Below, piece by piece: positions 1 to 8,541 of a DNA stretch of 38,657 bases. The stretch is from an uncultured Verrucomicrobiota bacterium (GTDB lineage: Bacteria; Verrucomicrobiota; Verrucomicrobiia; Opitutales; Seribacteraceae). Location: positions 1-38,657 of the forward strand of contig CACFTI010000023.1 in NCBI GenBank assembly GCA_902569115.1. The letters are read 5' to 3'. The stretch's first letter is position 1; each line of letters starts with the position of its first letter. Below the pieces are notes generated by a model, which made no database searches, was not told where the DNA came from, and worked only from the letters and a program-made list of their open reading frames with translations. Made by a program: the position numbers and the translations under genes.

Positions 1-1176
1 GGAGAAGTAAGTCAGTTTTTTGCTTTTTCGAATACTGTATCGGCTTTAAATTTCCACAAGACTAATGAGTGCCATGGCTGGATGGGTATTCGCTTCCAAC
101 TGGAACCTCTTGGGGAAATGCACGATATCATTTTACATGTCAGAATGCTAGATCGCGAAAACCGACTCCAACAGGAGGCCATTGGCATGCTTGGAGTTAA
201 TTTGGTTTATGGGGCTTTTCATCTTAATGAAAACCCCGATGACTTTATTCAAAGCCTAGCTGATGGAATCGATGTTGAGCGAATCGAAATCGATATGATT
301 GAATTCAATGGACCTGAATTCGATAAATTCGATAACCGAATTTTGTGCCTAAAGCTTACGCAAGCCGGTCTTACGGATGCGATCATGTTCGATCAGAAAG
401 GGTTTGTGGTTCAGGCATCCGAAGTTCTCTACAAGAAATCCTGTTTGATTGAACGGGGTAGCTTCCGTCCGGTCACAAAGGTAAATCTTGATATGCTGGA
501 AAATGCCAAATCTCAATTCATCGACAGAGAGCAGGTTGATGAAAAAGAATTAATGGTTTTTATGGAGCTTACTCTTGGAAGTTTGGCCAATGAAGGAACC
601 ATCGATTACAAAGATTTTATTTCAAGGATCGAGGTGATCAATGCATGTGGTTACGGAGTCCTCGTCTCCAACTATTTTGAATATTTCAAGCTGGCTTCCT
701 ATTTGAGACGCTTGATTAAGATGCCAATTGGTTTGGTTATGGGGCTGAACAACTTGGCAGATATTTTTAAGCAGGAGTACTATTCAACCTTGGAAGGGGG
801 CATACTGGAAGCTTTTGGCGTTCTGTTTAAGGATAATATCAGAATCTACGCATATCCAGTTGAAGAGGAAACATTTGAAAGATACCGTCAACAGTTCCGA
901 AGGGGTGATAATGTCAATATTACGGAATCCTCCAATGGTTTAATCAATGTGGAGAATCTCTTGGTGGCAGATAATTTGAGAAACCTCTATAAATATGTTC
1001 GTGAAAATGGATTTCTCGAAACAATCAAGGAGTGCAATCGTGAGAATATGAAATTTTTCTCCCGCGATATTTTTGATCAGATTGTTCAGAGAAAAGAAGG
1101 CTGGAAAGACAACCTTCCTGAAAGTGTTGCCAATATGATCGAATCTAAAAACTTATGGTCAGAGAATCGCTCTTAG
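1..1176 (+). CDS. Conserved protein of unclear function, 5' end outside the window
   Basis: The reading frame is open from the first base of the window. The ATG at position 82 is therefore probably internal, and the true start lies upstream. About 392 residues are visible. The protein is soluble-looking, with no signal peptide or membrane segment in the visible part. Recognisable stretches are RPVTKVNLDML near the middle, then GYGVLVSNYFEYFKLASYLR, and GGILEAFGVLFKDNIRIYAYP-like residues near 780-860. From memory these match a widespread bacterial family that databases label inconsistently as TonB-dependent receptor or nicotinate-nucleotide adenylyltransferase. Neither label is supported here: no beta-barrel features and no HxGH nucleotidyltransferase motif are visible. 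The gene is convergent with the endonuclease gene, 9 bases apart. I am confident it is a real gene and do not know its function. Confidence 0.85.
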   Translation, partial: GEVSQFFAFSNTVSALNFHKTNECHGWMGIRFQLEPLGEMHDIILHVRMLDRENRLQQEAIGMLGVNLVYGAFHLNENPDDFIQSLADGIDVERIEIDMIEFNGPEFDKFDNRILCLKLTQAGLTDAIMFDQKGFVVQASEVLYKKSCLIERGSFRPVTKVNLDMLENAKSQFIDREQVDEKELMVFMELTLGSLANEGTIDYKDFISRIEVINACGYGVLVSNYFEYFKLASYLRRLIKMPIGLVMGLNNLADIFKQEYYSTLEGGILEAFGVLFKDNIRIYAYPVEEETFERYRQQFRRGDNVNITESSNGLINVENLLVADNLRNLYKYVRENGFLETIKECNRENMKFFSRDIFDQIVQRKEGWKDNLPESVANMIESKNLWSENRS

Positions 1177-1187
1177 AGCAAGATTCT
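1163..1187. terminator. Hairpin between two convergent genes
   Basis: AGAATC-GCTC, loop TTA, GAGC, two unpaired A, then GATTCT. This gives a 4-bp plus 6-bp stem with a small bulge. It spans the last codons of the leftward reading (+) gene and reaches the last bases of the (-) endonuclease gene. No strong U-tract follows on either strand, so a role as a bidirectional terminator is plausible but unproven. Confidence 0.4.
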
Positions 1188-2097
1188 AGAACTCAAAATC
1201 AGCAAAGACGATTCTATGGTCTGAACCAAGAAGACAGAGGTGAAATCCTCCAATTTTTGCAGAGTCTGGGACTAATTTCTTAACTAGCTGTGGAGAAGCT
1301 AACAAGTAATCAAAGCGGGCATAGCTATCCTGCTTGTCCCAATAGTGAGTCCAGAAATGCCCCTGTTGATCACTGCATTGAATCATTTGAGTAAGCGAGG
1401 AGTTATTCACCTGTAAGAACCTGCGCAATGGAGCAGAGTTTTTATGATCATTAAAATCTCCGAGAACCAGATAATGAGGATCTGTGTAAGGTGGAAACTT
1501 CGTGCGAATATAATCACGAATCGCACGGGCTTCTTTTTCCCTTCGAATGGCAGCTTCAGGATCATCGGGTCTTTCCGTCCATTTACTTTTTAAGTGAAGA
1601 TTGAAAAGCGACCAATTTGTATCTCCAGTCTTGAACTCAACTTCCAACAAACCGCGACTAGGAGATCTCCGACCTTCAAAGTACTTGAAACTTAAATCCT
1701 TGGGTTTATCTATTTTGGTAAAAGGAATCTTCGAAAGCAAAGCAAGATGCCTTTTCTCTCCTTCTTCCTGTCCCGTCAACCATGCTGAATATTTAAATTC
1801 CGTTCCCTTGGTTCTATTTAAATCACCCCAAAGTTCTTGAAGATATACTGCTTCTCCCATTTCCTGAATAGCAAGAATATCAGGATTAGTCTGATTAATC
1901 ACCGATCGAATGATTCGACGCTCTTTGAGCGGTTTTGGGTAATCCTCCTGCCATCTGCCTGATACCATTCGATCCATTACCAAATAATTCTCAACATTGT
2001 AAGAGGCTACCCTGATCTTTTCTGCCCCACCATTGGAGAAGAAAAGAAGATAAAAAATTAATCCGAAAACGATGGTGAAATGATTACCCACGACCAC
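1186..2097 (-). CDS. Secreted endonuclease/exonuclease/phosphatase family protein
   Basis: 303 residues with a GTG start. A short hydrophobic N-terminus (FTIVFGLIFYLLFF, about residues 7-20) looks like a signal peptide or anchor, so the enzyme should act outside the cytoplasmic membrane. The EEP fold is shown in order by ASYNVENY (about 31-38), DILAIQEMGE (metal-binding Glu), NLHLKSKW, LVLGDFNDH (catalytic Asp/Asn) and the C-terminal GSDHRIVFADF (Asp-His). In this family these residues bind Mg2+ and hydrolyse phosphodiester bonds. The closest sense is an extracellular nuclease-like EEP enzyme, but the substrate (DNA, RNA, lipid or sugar phosphate) cannot be read off. The start overlaps the end of the upstream SHD1-repeat gene by 14 bases, so translation is probably coupled. 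Confidence 0.85.
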   Translation of the reverse strand: MVVGNHFTIVFGLIFYLLFFSNGGAEKIRVASYNVENYLVMDRMVSGRWQEDYPKPLKERRIIRSVINQTNPDILAIQEMGEAVYLQELWGDLNRTKGTEFKYSAWLTGQEEGEKRHLALLSKIPFTKIDKPKDLSFKYFEGRRSPSRGLLEVEFKTGDTNWSLFNLHLKSKWTERPDDPEAAIRREKEARAIRDYIRTKFPPYTDPHYLVLGDFNDHKNSAPLRRFLQVNNSSLTQMIQCSDQQGHFWTHYWDKQDSYARFDYLLASPQLVKKLVPDSAKIGGFHLCLLGSDHRIVFADFEF

Positions 2098-3970
2098 GAA
2101 TTATATTAACATTTAACCTTTTGTTTCTGGGAACTTCGTTTCTATCCTTGAATTGTTCGGGTTCTTTAGAATTTCGGGCGTTATAACTATCCTCGGTGCT
2201 ATGAGCTAAATGGATGGCTTGAAAAGGATAGATGCCAGAGTACCCTTTGCTCCAGCGAAATACCATTCCGCTTGTACTGGCAGGAGTAATCTTAATCTTA
2301 TGTGAGCCAAAAGGCTTACCCATAAATTCTGCAGACTTAATGGGATTCCATTCAGCTCCAGCAAATTTCTTCATAATATCATCCCATTTCGTCATCATAG
2401 GTATTTTAGCACGTTTGGAGTCAATGGGGTCGATGTAAAGACAACCGTCTCCTACTAATGGCTCAATTTCATCGAGTTGCATATTAGTCACATCCGGAAT
2501 AAAATTAGGAGAATAAAACGCAATTGAAAAGCTTGTTGGGTATTTTTCTTTTCTATCCTCATCAATTTCGCCCCAAAAGCTCAATCCTCTGTGATTGATC
2601 TGCATATTAAATTCGAATGTGGCATTATTATCGAACATTCCTTTGATAGTTGTCTCTTCACGATCCATCGAGACGGGCGGAGGCTCCTCAAAAGAAACTA
2701 TTTTACGATGTTTCCACTGACGATTTCTTTCTCCCGGATTTAGATAAAAGATTGGTCTAAAGTTGACTACAAGAGGATTCCTTTGAGCTCGCTCACCAAG
2801 CCCCTCCTCTCCCTTACCAGCCTCATTCTTCAACCATATATGCACAGTATGACCGTTCCGATGAAGGGCCACATCATACACCGCACTTTCCAAGACTGTA
2901 TTATAATTCCTCCATTTGCCTTCGGCATAATGGGTCAGGCTGCCCCCTTTAGTCTCAGATATTCTTGGATTAAGGGGCATCAATTGGGCCTTTAATCTAC
3001 GGAGCCCTTCGGCTAGAGCCTGTGATTCAGGGTTGAGTCTTTCCCAACCCAGTTCGTAAGGGCGATTGGGGTTATTTCTCGTTAATAAAGTGACACCCTC
3101 ATCCCCCGCATCCACATATAATGCATCTATTTCAGTACCCGTGGAACTCATCCATTTGTGATACCTTGAAATATCTGCTTCCACTAAAGCAGGAACCTTC
3201 ATCTTTTTGCGTTTATTTGCTTCCGCAGCTCGCATTTTGTTTCTTTCCTGAAGGTCTTTATTAAGTTTATGAGCAAGTGCCTGAGAATCCTTGGTAAGTC
3301 TTGACAAGGGAACCGTGACTTCAGAACGACCTTGATTCATCAGCAAGTTAATATCCGTTTCCACGATTGATAGGAACTTGGCTTTAATCAAAGAACCGTT
3401 TGTGGCCTGCCAATTATGCTCCTCATCAAGCGCAACGTCTTCTGTGACTACGGTCGGTTGTGCAGCAATTTTTGGCCGGGAGGGAGCCGGAGCGGGTTTT
3501 GGAGGAGAAGGGGTCTTGATCTTGGGTTTGTTTGCTGATGCTAGTTGAGTAGCAAGAGCCTGTGATTGAGGAGATAGACTGGTCATCGGTAGGGGAACCA
3601 TTTGCCCATTCCATTCAATAGTTACGGTGCCAGCAAAGAGTTTAACGAACCGTGCTTGTAATGTTCTACCCTGTACATCAGTCCAGGGGTGTAATTGATT
3701 TGGGGCGACTGTATCAAAGGGGGAGGACGCACCATTCATTTGCGAAGCAAGTTTTTTGGCAAGACTTTGCGAATCCGGGGAAAGGCTCGCCAAAGGTATA
3801 GGGACGATCTGACCGTTCCATTTAATGGTCACTTTTTCACTATCCAGACCAATAAAGGAAGCTTGCAAGGTACGACCTTGACTATCAGTCCAGGGATGCA
3901 GCTGGTCGCTCTGGGCTTGCAGCAAACCATTTGAAAAAAGAAAGGTTAACAATAACAAGTATATTTTCAT
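2084..3970 (-). CDS. Secreted protein with four SHD1-like repeats
   Basis: 628 residues. MKIYLLLLTFLFSNGLLQAQ is a clear signal peptide. Four copies of a 55-65 residue module follow, beginning LHPWTDSQGRTLQASF (about 24), LHPWTDVQGRTLQARF (about 91), HNWQATNGSLIKAKF (about 183) and YHKWMSSTGTEIDALY (about 270). Each ends in a conserved 'PLxxLSxxSQxLAxxL'-type tail. This matches the SLA1 homology domain 1 pattern (W..G....A.f......V.....g....pl..Ls) that is common in Planctomycetes and Verrucomicrobia exported proteins. A Pro/Lys/Ala linker (about 148-172) separates repeats 2 and 3. The C-terminal half (about 340-610) is a conserved-looking region I do not recognise, with an HxxVIWLKNEAG-like beta-rich look. 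Function unknown; a cell-envelope or extracellular binding role is an inference. Confidence 0.8.
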   Translation of the reverse strand: MKIYLLLLTFLFSNGLLQAQSDQLHPWTDSQGRTLQASFIGLDSEKVTIKWNGQIVPIPLASLSPDSQSLAKKLASQMNGASSPFDTVAPNQLHPWTDVQGRTLQARFVKLFAGTVTIEWNGQMVPLPMTSLSPQSQALATQLASANKPKIKTPSPPKPAPAPSRPKIAAQPTVVTEDVALDEEHNWQATNGSLIKAKFLSIVETDINLLMNQGRSEVTVPLSRLTKDSQALAHKLNKDLQERNKMRAAEANKRKKMKVPALVEADISRYHKWMSSTGTEIDALYVDAGDEGVTLLTRNNPNRPYELGWERLNPESQALAEGLRRLKAQLMPLNPRISETKGGSLTHYAEGKWRNYNTVLESAVYDVALHRNGHTVHIWLKNEAGKGEEGLGERAQRNPLVVNFRPIFYLNPGERNRQWKHRKIVSFEEPPPVSMDREETTIKGMFDNNATFEFNMQINHRGLSFWGEIDEDRKEKYPTSFSIAFYSPNFIPDVTNMQLDEIEPLVGDGCLYIDPIDSKRAKIPMMTKWDDIMKKFAGAEWNPIKSAEFMGKPFGSHKIKITPASTSGMVFRWSKGYSGIYPFQAIHLAHSTEDSYNARNSKEPEQFKDRNEVPRNKRLNVNIIRGRG

Positions 3971-3996
3971 AATTCGGGCTTTGTAAACTTTTAAGG

Positions 3997-5436
3997 TTAA
4001 GGATCAGTTCTTTCCCAAGAGAGGACAACTTTCTCTTTTTTTTGATCCCATGGCTTAAAGACATCAAAAATTTTACCAGGGTTCAAGATTCCTTTTGGAT
4101 CGAGTGCTTTCTTGATGGCAAGCATAGCATTCCATTCCGCATCATTAAATTGATCCCGTACAAAAGGTGTTTTGGCAAGACCGACTCCATGTTCTCCACT
4201 GATCGCTCCACCAAAAGCTATCACTTTTTTCATAAGTTGATGAAGTGCCTGTACTGCCTTTGCGGTTTCTTGCTCATTTTCCTCATCGTACATAAAATTT
4301 ACATGCAAGTTACCATCTCCACAGTGTCCAAATACGCCAATTTTTAATTCGAAATCCCTCCTTAGAAAATCGACAAATTGAACCAACTCGATTTGACGAT
4401 CAAGAGGCACCACTATGTCTTCATTTAATTTCGTCGTGGCCAGTTTTTTCATGGAAGAAGACCCCTGTCTTCTGACTTCCCATAACTTCTCAGACTCTCC
4501 ATCATCATCAGCTCTCTTGTAATTCATCGAATCAGACTTCAGCCATTGTTCTACCAAAATCGCATCTTGCGTAAGACTTTCCTTTGATCCATCCAATTCG
4601 ATGAGAACCATCGGTTTGGGCTCGACACCTGTAAATACTTCTTCTCCTATATATTTTTGGAGGCAGTCAATGGTCCATTGATCCATGTATTCAATAATCG
4701 AGGGACGAATGCCCAATTTACTTAGAGCCAGTGGTGCGTTTAAAGCAGCCTGGTCATCCGAGAATGCTCCAAGAAAAGTAACCCTATTCGGTACCGCTAA
4801 AATCAAGCGAACCGTTATTTCAGTGACCACGCCAAGTGTGCCTTCGCTACCAATCCATAGATCCCGCAAATTATAACCTGTAGCAAACTTCCTTGTATCC
4901 CTACCCCATCTGACAAATTCACCTGTCGGCAAATAGCCAGATAGAGAAAGAACATAATCACGGGTAACACCGTATTTCACGCATCGCAAACCACCCGCAT
5001 TACAAGCAACATTTCCTCCAATGGTACAAAAATTTTTGGATGATGGATCAGGAGGATAGAAAAGTCCATGTTTGGCCACTTTTTTCTGTAAATCTCCTAC
5101 CACAGCCCCAGGACCACATCGAGCCAGCATATTGGCCGGATGTATATCAATAGATGAAAGCTTTGATAAATCTAAAACCCAACCGCCTTGAAATGGAGTT
5201 GCTCCGCCGGTTAAACTCGATCCCGCGCCACGACAAGTCACCGGGATTCTAAATTCATTGGCCAACTTCAAAACATCGCCTACTTCTTTCGTCTGATGGA
5301 CTTTGATGAGTGCTTCTGGAGAACCCCTCACTTTGAGTCCGTCATAAGAGACACCGTACAATTCGTCATCCTGTGTATGCACGCAATCACCCAGCTTTTG
5401 TTTCAGTGCATCGAGTGCTCTTATACAGCTATCCAT
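3997..5436 (-). CDS. glcD: FAD-linked oxidase, glycolate oxidase GlcD / D-lactate dehydrogenase type
   Basis: 479 residues, normal length for GlcD/D-LDH2 family flavoproteins, which oxidise D-2-hydroxy acids such as glycolate or D-lactate. The PCMH-type FAD-binding half has VTCRGAGSSLTGGATP (about 80-95), SKLSSIDI and the long TIGGNVACNAGGLRCVKYG motif (about 147-166). The C-terminal FAD-oxidase half has FGHCGDGNLHVNF (about 364) and AISGEHGVGLAKTPFV (about 408), with the active-site His cluster of the family. No GlcE/GlcF partner gene lies nearby, so the electron acceptor is unknown. The gene lies 68 bases after exbD and 26 bases before the SHD1 gene, which fits a shared transcript. The family is sure; the precise substrate is not. 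Confidence 0.85.
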   Translation of the reverse strand: MDSCIRALDALKQKLGDCVHTQDDELYGVSYDGLKVRGSPEALIKVHQTKEVGDVLKLANEFRIPVTCRGAGSSLTGGATPFQGGWVLDLSKLSSIDIHPANMLARCGPGAVVGDLQKKVAKHGLFYPPDPSSKNFCTIGGNVACNAGGLRCVKYGVTRDYVLSLSGYLPTGEFVRWGRDTRKFATGYNLRDLWIGSEGTLGVVTEITVRLILAVPNRVTFLGAFSDDQAALNAPLALSKLGIRPSIIEYMDQWTIDCLQKYIGEEVFTGVEPKPMVLIELDGSKESLTQDAILVEQWLKSDSMNYKRADDDGESEKLWEVRRQGSSSMKKLATTKLNEDIVVPLDRQIELVQFVDFLRRDFELKIGVFGHCGDGNLHVNFMYDEENEQETAKAVQALHQLMKKVIAFGGAISGEHGVGLAKTPFVRDQFNDAEWNAMLAIKKALDPKGILNPGKIFDVFKPWDQKKEKVVLSWERTDP

Positions 5437-5504
5437 TATAGTCTCTTTATAGGTTTAAGAACTAAGCGACTCAAACCTAATACTATGTATAAACCTACAG
5501 AATA

Positions 5505-5924
5505 TCAGCCTGCCTTTGTATCGAGACTTAGCTTGGTTAGATTTCTCGCCTTAAGCATATTAACCACATCCATAATTTTTTGATAAGGTAAAGTCCGGTC
5601 TCCCCTAATATGAATGGTCGGCTGGTCTCCTTCACCGGATGCTACTTCATCCAATTTAGCTTCCAATGATACTTGCGAAACTGCATCCTTACCCCACCGA
5701 AACTGTCCATTGGCCTCGATCGTAATAAACTGATCATCCAACTTTGGAGGCTCCTGTGTTTGTGTAGTGTTCTGCGAGGGTAAATCGATTCTGTTGTATT
5801 GCTCGATGACAGGGGTTGTGATCATAAAAATAATAAGGAGGGAGAATGCCAAATCAATCAAAGGCGTCACATTTAAATCGGAAATGACCGCCAATTTATT
5901 CTGTCTTTTAAAATCCCTTGCCAT
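5505..5924 (-). CDS. exbD: Biopolymer transport protein ExbD/TolR
   Basis: 139 residues with a single N-terminal transmembrane helix. NVTPLIDLAFSLLIIFMITTP (residues 18-38) carries the conserved membrane Asp (D24) that conducts protons in ExbD/TolR. The periplasmic domain has the family's closing pattern IHIRGDRTLPYQKIMDVVN. It works with ExbB/TolQ to convert proton-motive force into mechanical work on a TonB- or TolA-like partner. It follows exbB by 11 bases. No tonB or tolA gene is visible in the window, so the energised partner is unknown. Confidence 0.88.
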   Translation of the reverse strand: MARDFKRQNKLAVISDLNVTPLIDLAFSLLIIFMITTPVIEQYNRIDLPSQNTTQTQEPPKLDDQFITIEANGQFRWGKDAVSQVSLEAKLDEVASGEGDQPTIHIRGDRTLPYQKIMDVVNMLKARNLTKLSLDTKAG

Positions 5925-5935
5925 TTCTCCCCAAA

Positions 5936-6610
5936 CTATGAATTCATTTCCAATTCAATCCGATCTGCTAAATTACTGGAAAAATTCTCAAGTTTGGTCA
6001 TAGCACCTCTTGTCATTCCCAGGAGTCCATTATACACAAATACGATTGGTATCGCTACACAAAGTGCTGCAACTGTGGTCAATAATGCACCTGATACCCC
6101 GGGTGCCAAATGCTCAATCGTGGCACCTCCGGCATCCATCGTCCCAAATGCATCCATCACCCCCCAAACCGTTCCAAGAAGCCCCAAAAAGGGTGCACCC
6201 GAAACGATGGTGGCAAGCCAATACATTTTTGCCTCGTAACGATCACCTACTTCGGCCAACGCACGTCGAATCGCATTTTCCACATAATTCATACGAACTT
6301 GGCCCTGAGCCTTTCCTCGATGTGCGGCATCCATAGCACGTGAGCAAATGCTAAGGTAAGGACTGCCTTCTCCAGAATACAATGCATCATCGTAATCAAA
6401 AATTGAATTCAAATCGTTGATTCTCTTTTCGTCTCTCGCATTATTGCGAAGTGCCCGCTTTATCTCCTGATACTTCGTCCACATTAATGCAATCGCGGTG
6501 CAATTCAGTATGACAAGTACAAAAATCACCATCTTGCCTGCGAAATTAGAGTCCGCAAAATATTCAAATATTTTAATTGCCGCTAGAGTCTCAATACCAA
6601 AATTTCCCAT
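5936..6610 (-). CDS. exbB: MotA/TolQ/ExbB proton channel family protein
   Basis: 224 residues with three transmembrane helices: about 22-44 (KMVIFVLVILNCTAIALM), 130-155 (WLATIVSGAPFLGLLGTVWG) and 172-200 (GALLTTVAALCVAIPIVFVY). The signature FLGLLGTVWGVMDAF and the Thr-rich third helix are typical of the ExbB/TolQ stator. The start has a good Shine-Dalgarno site (GGAAAGGAT, 5 bases before the ATG). It is the first gene of a probable minus-strand operon that continues into exbD, the glcD-type oxidase, the SHD1 protein and the endonuclease. It is divergent from the PfkB kinase gene across 143 AT-rich bases. Confidence 0.88.
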   Translation of the reverse strand: MGNFGIETLAAIKIFEYFADSNFAGKMVIFVLVILNCTAIALMWTKYQEIKRALRNNARDEKRINDLNSIFDYDDALYSGEGSPYLSICSRAMDAAHRGKAQGQVRMNYVENAIRRALAEVGDRYEAKMYWLATIVSGAPFLGLLGTVWGVMDAFGTMDAGGATIEHLAPGVSGALLTTVAALCVAIPIVFVYNGLLGMTRGAMTKLENFSSNLADRIELEMNS

Positions 6611-6753
6611 TTTTATCCTTTCCCAAAGATTACCACTTTCTCAAACAATCAAGTTTTCTGATTCGAAAATCAATCAAATTAATCCCGAAATATAAAGTTG
6701 ATCTTTTCGAATTGAATTGCCCCTTGCTCAAAAGATTTCTAGGCATCCTAAGA

Positions 6754-7875
6754 ATGCGAATTTCAGAAAAAATCCTTCAAGAAATACAGAGCAAGACATT
6801 TCACACATCTGACAAACTAAGCTTAGTTGGTTTAGATGGATTCGTTGATAAGATTGTAACTCCGGTTAACAAACGACATGGGATGGGTGAACAGTTTGAT
6901 CCCATCGAAACCATCGCTGATTTGGGATCAAGAATATCTGAGGCAGCTGGTAAAAGTGCCAACCTGGAGTTGTTTCCTCGTTTTGAAAAGCTTGGGGGAA
7001 ATGGTCCAATCATGGCAAACGCGCTTCTCTCCCTTGGTTTGGGAGTTCGTTATGTAGGAGCTTTGGGTAAACCATCGATTCATCCGGTATTTGAAGATTT
7101 CGCAGAAAAAACCAATGCCATCTCACTCGCTGAACCTGGGATCACCACCGCCTTGGAATTTAAAGATGGAAAAATCATGCTTGGCAACATGGTTAGCTTG
7201 GAAGAAATCGATTACAATCAAATCATCCAAGCCGCAGGAGAAGGACCTTTCCTCGACTTACTTTCCAAATGCGATTTGGTTTCAATTGTCAACTGGACCA
7301 TGATCCCAAAGATGACATCCATCTTACAGCAACTTTGTGATAAGGTATTACCCAATCTTCCGCCACGGGATAATCGTTCTTTCTTTTTTGATCTGACAGA
7401 TCCCGCAAAACGGTCAAAAGAAGACATTATGGAAGTCCTTCAAGTCATTTCACGTTTTCAATCCCATGCCGAGACTACGCTCGGTCTAAATTACAATGAG
7501 ACCCTTCAGGTGTGTGAAACTCTAGGTCTTGGCACAGGGGATAAGAGTGAAGATTCGCTTAAAAAGATGGCAACCGATATCAGAAGAAAACTTGAGATTG
7601 CGTGTGTTGTGTCTCATCCGGTTGATTCAGCTGCTTGTGCAACCAAAGATGGAGCATGGTGGAGTGAAGGCCCATTTACCGACAATCCGAAAATAACCAC
7701 TGGAGCCGGAGATCACTTCAATGCAGGTTTCTGTGCCGCACGCCTGAGTGGCTTTTCTCCAATTACCAGTCTGGCGTTAGCCACCTGTACTTCAGGCCAC
7801 TATGTTAGGACGGCCCAAAGTCCAACAACCAACCAAGTCGCAGAATTACTTAAACAACAGGATAATCTATCTTAA
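6754..7875 (+). CDS. PfkB/ribokinase-family sugar kinase
   Basis: About 373 residues from the ATG at 6754. The frame is open to 6577, but those extra 59 codons cross the exbB promoter region and look non-coding. PfkB landmarks: VGLDGFVDKIV near the N-terminus, the glycine-rich KLGGNGPIMANALLSLG and VRYVGALGKP (substrate side), and the C-terminal TTGAGDHFNAGFCAARLSG, the PfkB signature whose GAGD forms the anion hole and supplies the catalytic Asp. The family phosphorylates sugars or nucleosides with ATP; the substrate cannot be told from sequence. Only 2 bases separate it from tmk, so tmk and holB are probably in the same transcript. Confidence 0.82.
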   Translation: MRISEKILQEIQSKTFHTSDKLSLVGLDGFVDKIVTPVNKRHGMGEQFDPIETIADLGSRISEAAGKSANLELFPRFEKLGGNGPIMANALLSLGLGVRYVGALGKPSIHPVFEDFAEKTNAISLAEPGITTALEFKDGKIMLGNMVSLEEIDYNQIIQAAGEGPFLDLLSKCDLVSIVNWTMIPKMTSILQQLCDKVLPNLPPRDNRSFFFDLTDPAKRSKEDIMEVLQVISRFQSHAETTLGLNYNETLQVCETLGLGTGDKSEDSLKKMATDIRRKLEIACVVSHPVDSAACATKDGAWWSEGPFTDNPKITTGAGDHFNAGFCAARLSGFSPITSLALATCTSGHYVRTAQSPTTNQVAELLKQQDNLS

Positions 7876-7877
7876 TT

Positions 7878-8528
7878 ATGAGTCATGAACCAGGTATTTT
7901 AATTTCCTTTGAGGGATCCGAAGGATGCGGGAAATCAACCCAAATTCGTCGATTAGCCGATCGACTCGAAGAGATTGATCATCGAGATGTGGTAGTTACC
8001 CGTGAACCAGGTGGTACCGTTATCGGCGAAGATATACGCCATCTTTTGATGCATGCAGATTCTTCCAAAAATATATTTCCTGAAACCGAACTTCTTCTCT
8101 TTGCAGCAAGCCGGGCTCAATTGGTCAGAGAAATTATCTATCCTGCAGTTCAGGACGGGAAAATTGTGCTTTGTGATCGCTTTCTTGACTCCACCACCGT
8201 TTACCAGGGGGTTGCCCGTCAAATTGCAGATGATCCAGTAACCCAAATTAATTCATTTGCGGTCGGGGATGTGGTGCCCGACCTAACAGTTATCCTCGAT
8301 GTTCCCGCAGAGGTGGGATTAGAAAGGATCAAGCATCGAGTTTCTGATATGCCGGATAGGATGGAACAGGAAAATGTTGAATTCTACGGGAAAGTTCGTG
8401 AGGGGTATTTACATTTGGCAAACAACCTGCCCGACCGTTTTTTTGTTGTCGATGGTCTGGGTGAAGTTGATGACATTGAAATTATGATCTGGAATGAGAT
8501 ACACTCCAGGTTCTTTGCGGAAGATTGA
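7878..8528 (+). CDS. tmk: Thymidylate kinase
   Basis: 216 residues, the usual length. It phosphorylates dTMP to dTDP for DNA synthesis. Walker A is ISFEGSEGCGKSTQI (residues 8-22). The family's DRX signature is LCDRFLDSTTVYQG (about 95-108), and TREPGGTVIGEDIRHLL carries the substrate-binding Arg and Glu-Pro-Gly. It lies between a sugar kinase gene and holB. tmk-holB adjacency is common across bacteria and supports both calls. Confidence 0.95.
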   Translation: MSHEPGILISFEGSEGCGKSTQIRRLADRLEEIDHRDVVVTREPGGTVIGEDIRHLLMHADSSKNIFPETELLLFAASRAQLVREIIYPAVQDGKIVLCDRFLDSTTVYQGVARQIADDPVTQINSFAVGDVVPDLTVILDVPAEVGLERIKHRVSDMPDRMEQENVEFYGKVREGYLHLANNLPDRFFVVDGLGEVDDIEIMIWNEIHSRFFAED

Positions 8529-8541
8529 GGTGTAAATAAAA

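Noticed and set aside
6010-6343. Plus-strand open frames across the exbB gene
   Set aside because: They lie antisense to a well-supported gene, overlap each other in different frames and have no family features.
6577-6753. N-terminal extension of the PfkB kinase
   Set aside because: It covers the exbB start and upstream region and has no kinase-like sequence; the ATG at 6754 begins the recognisable protein.
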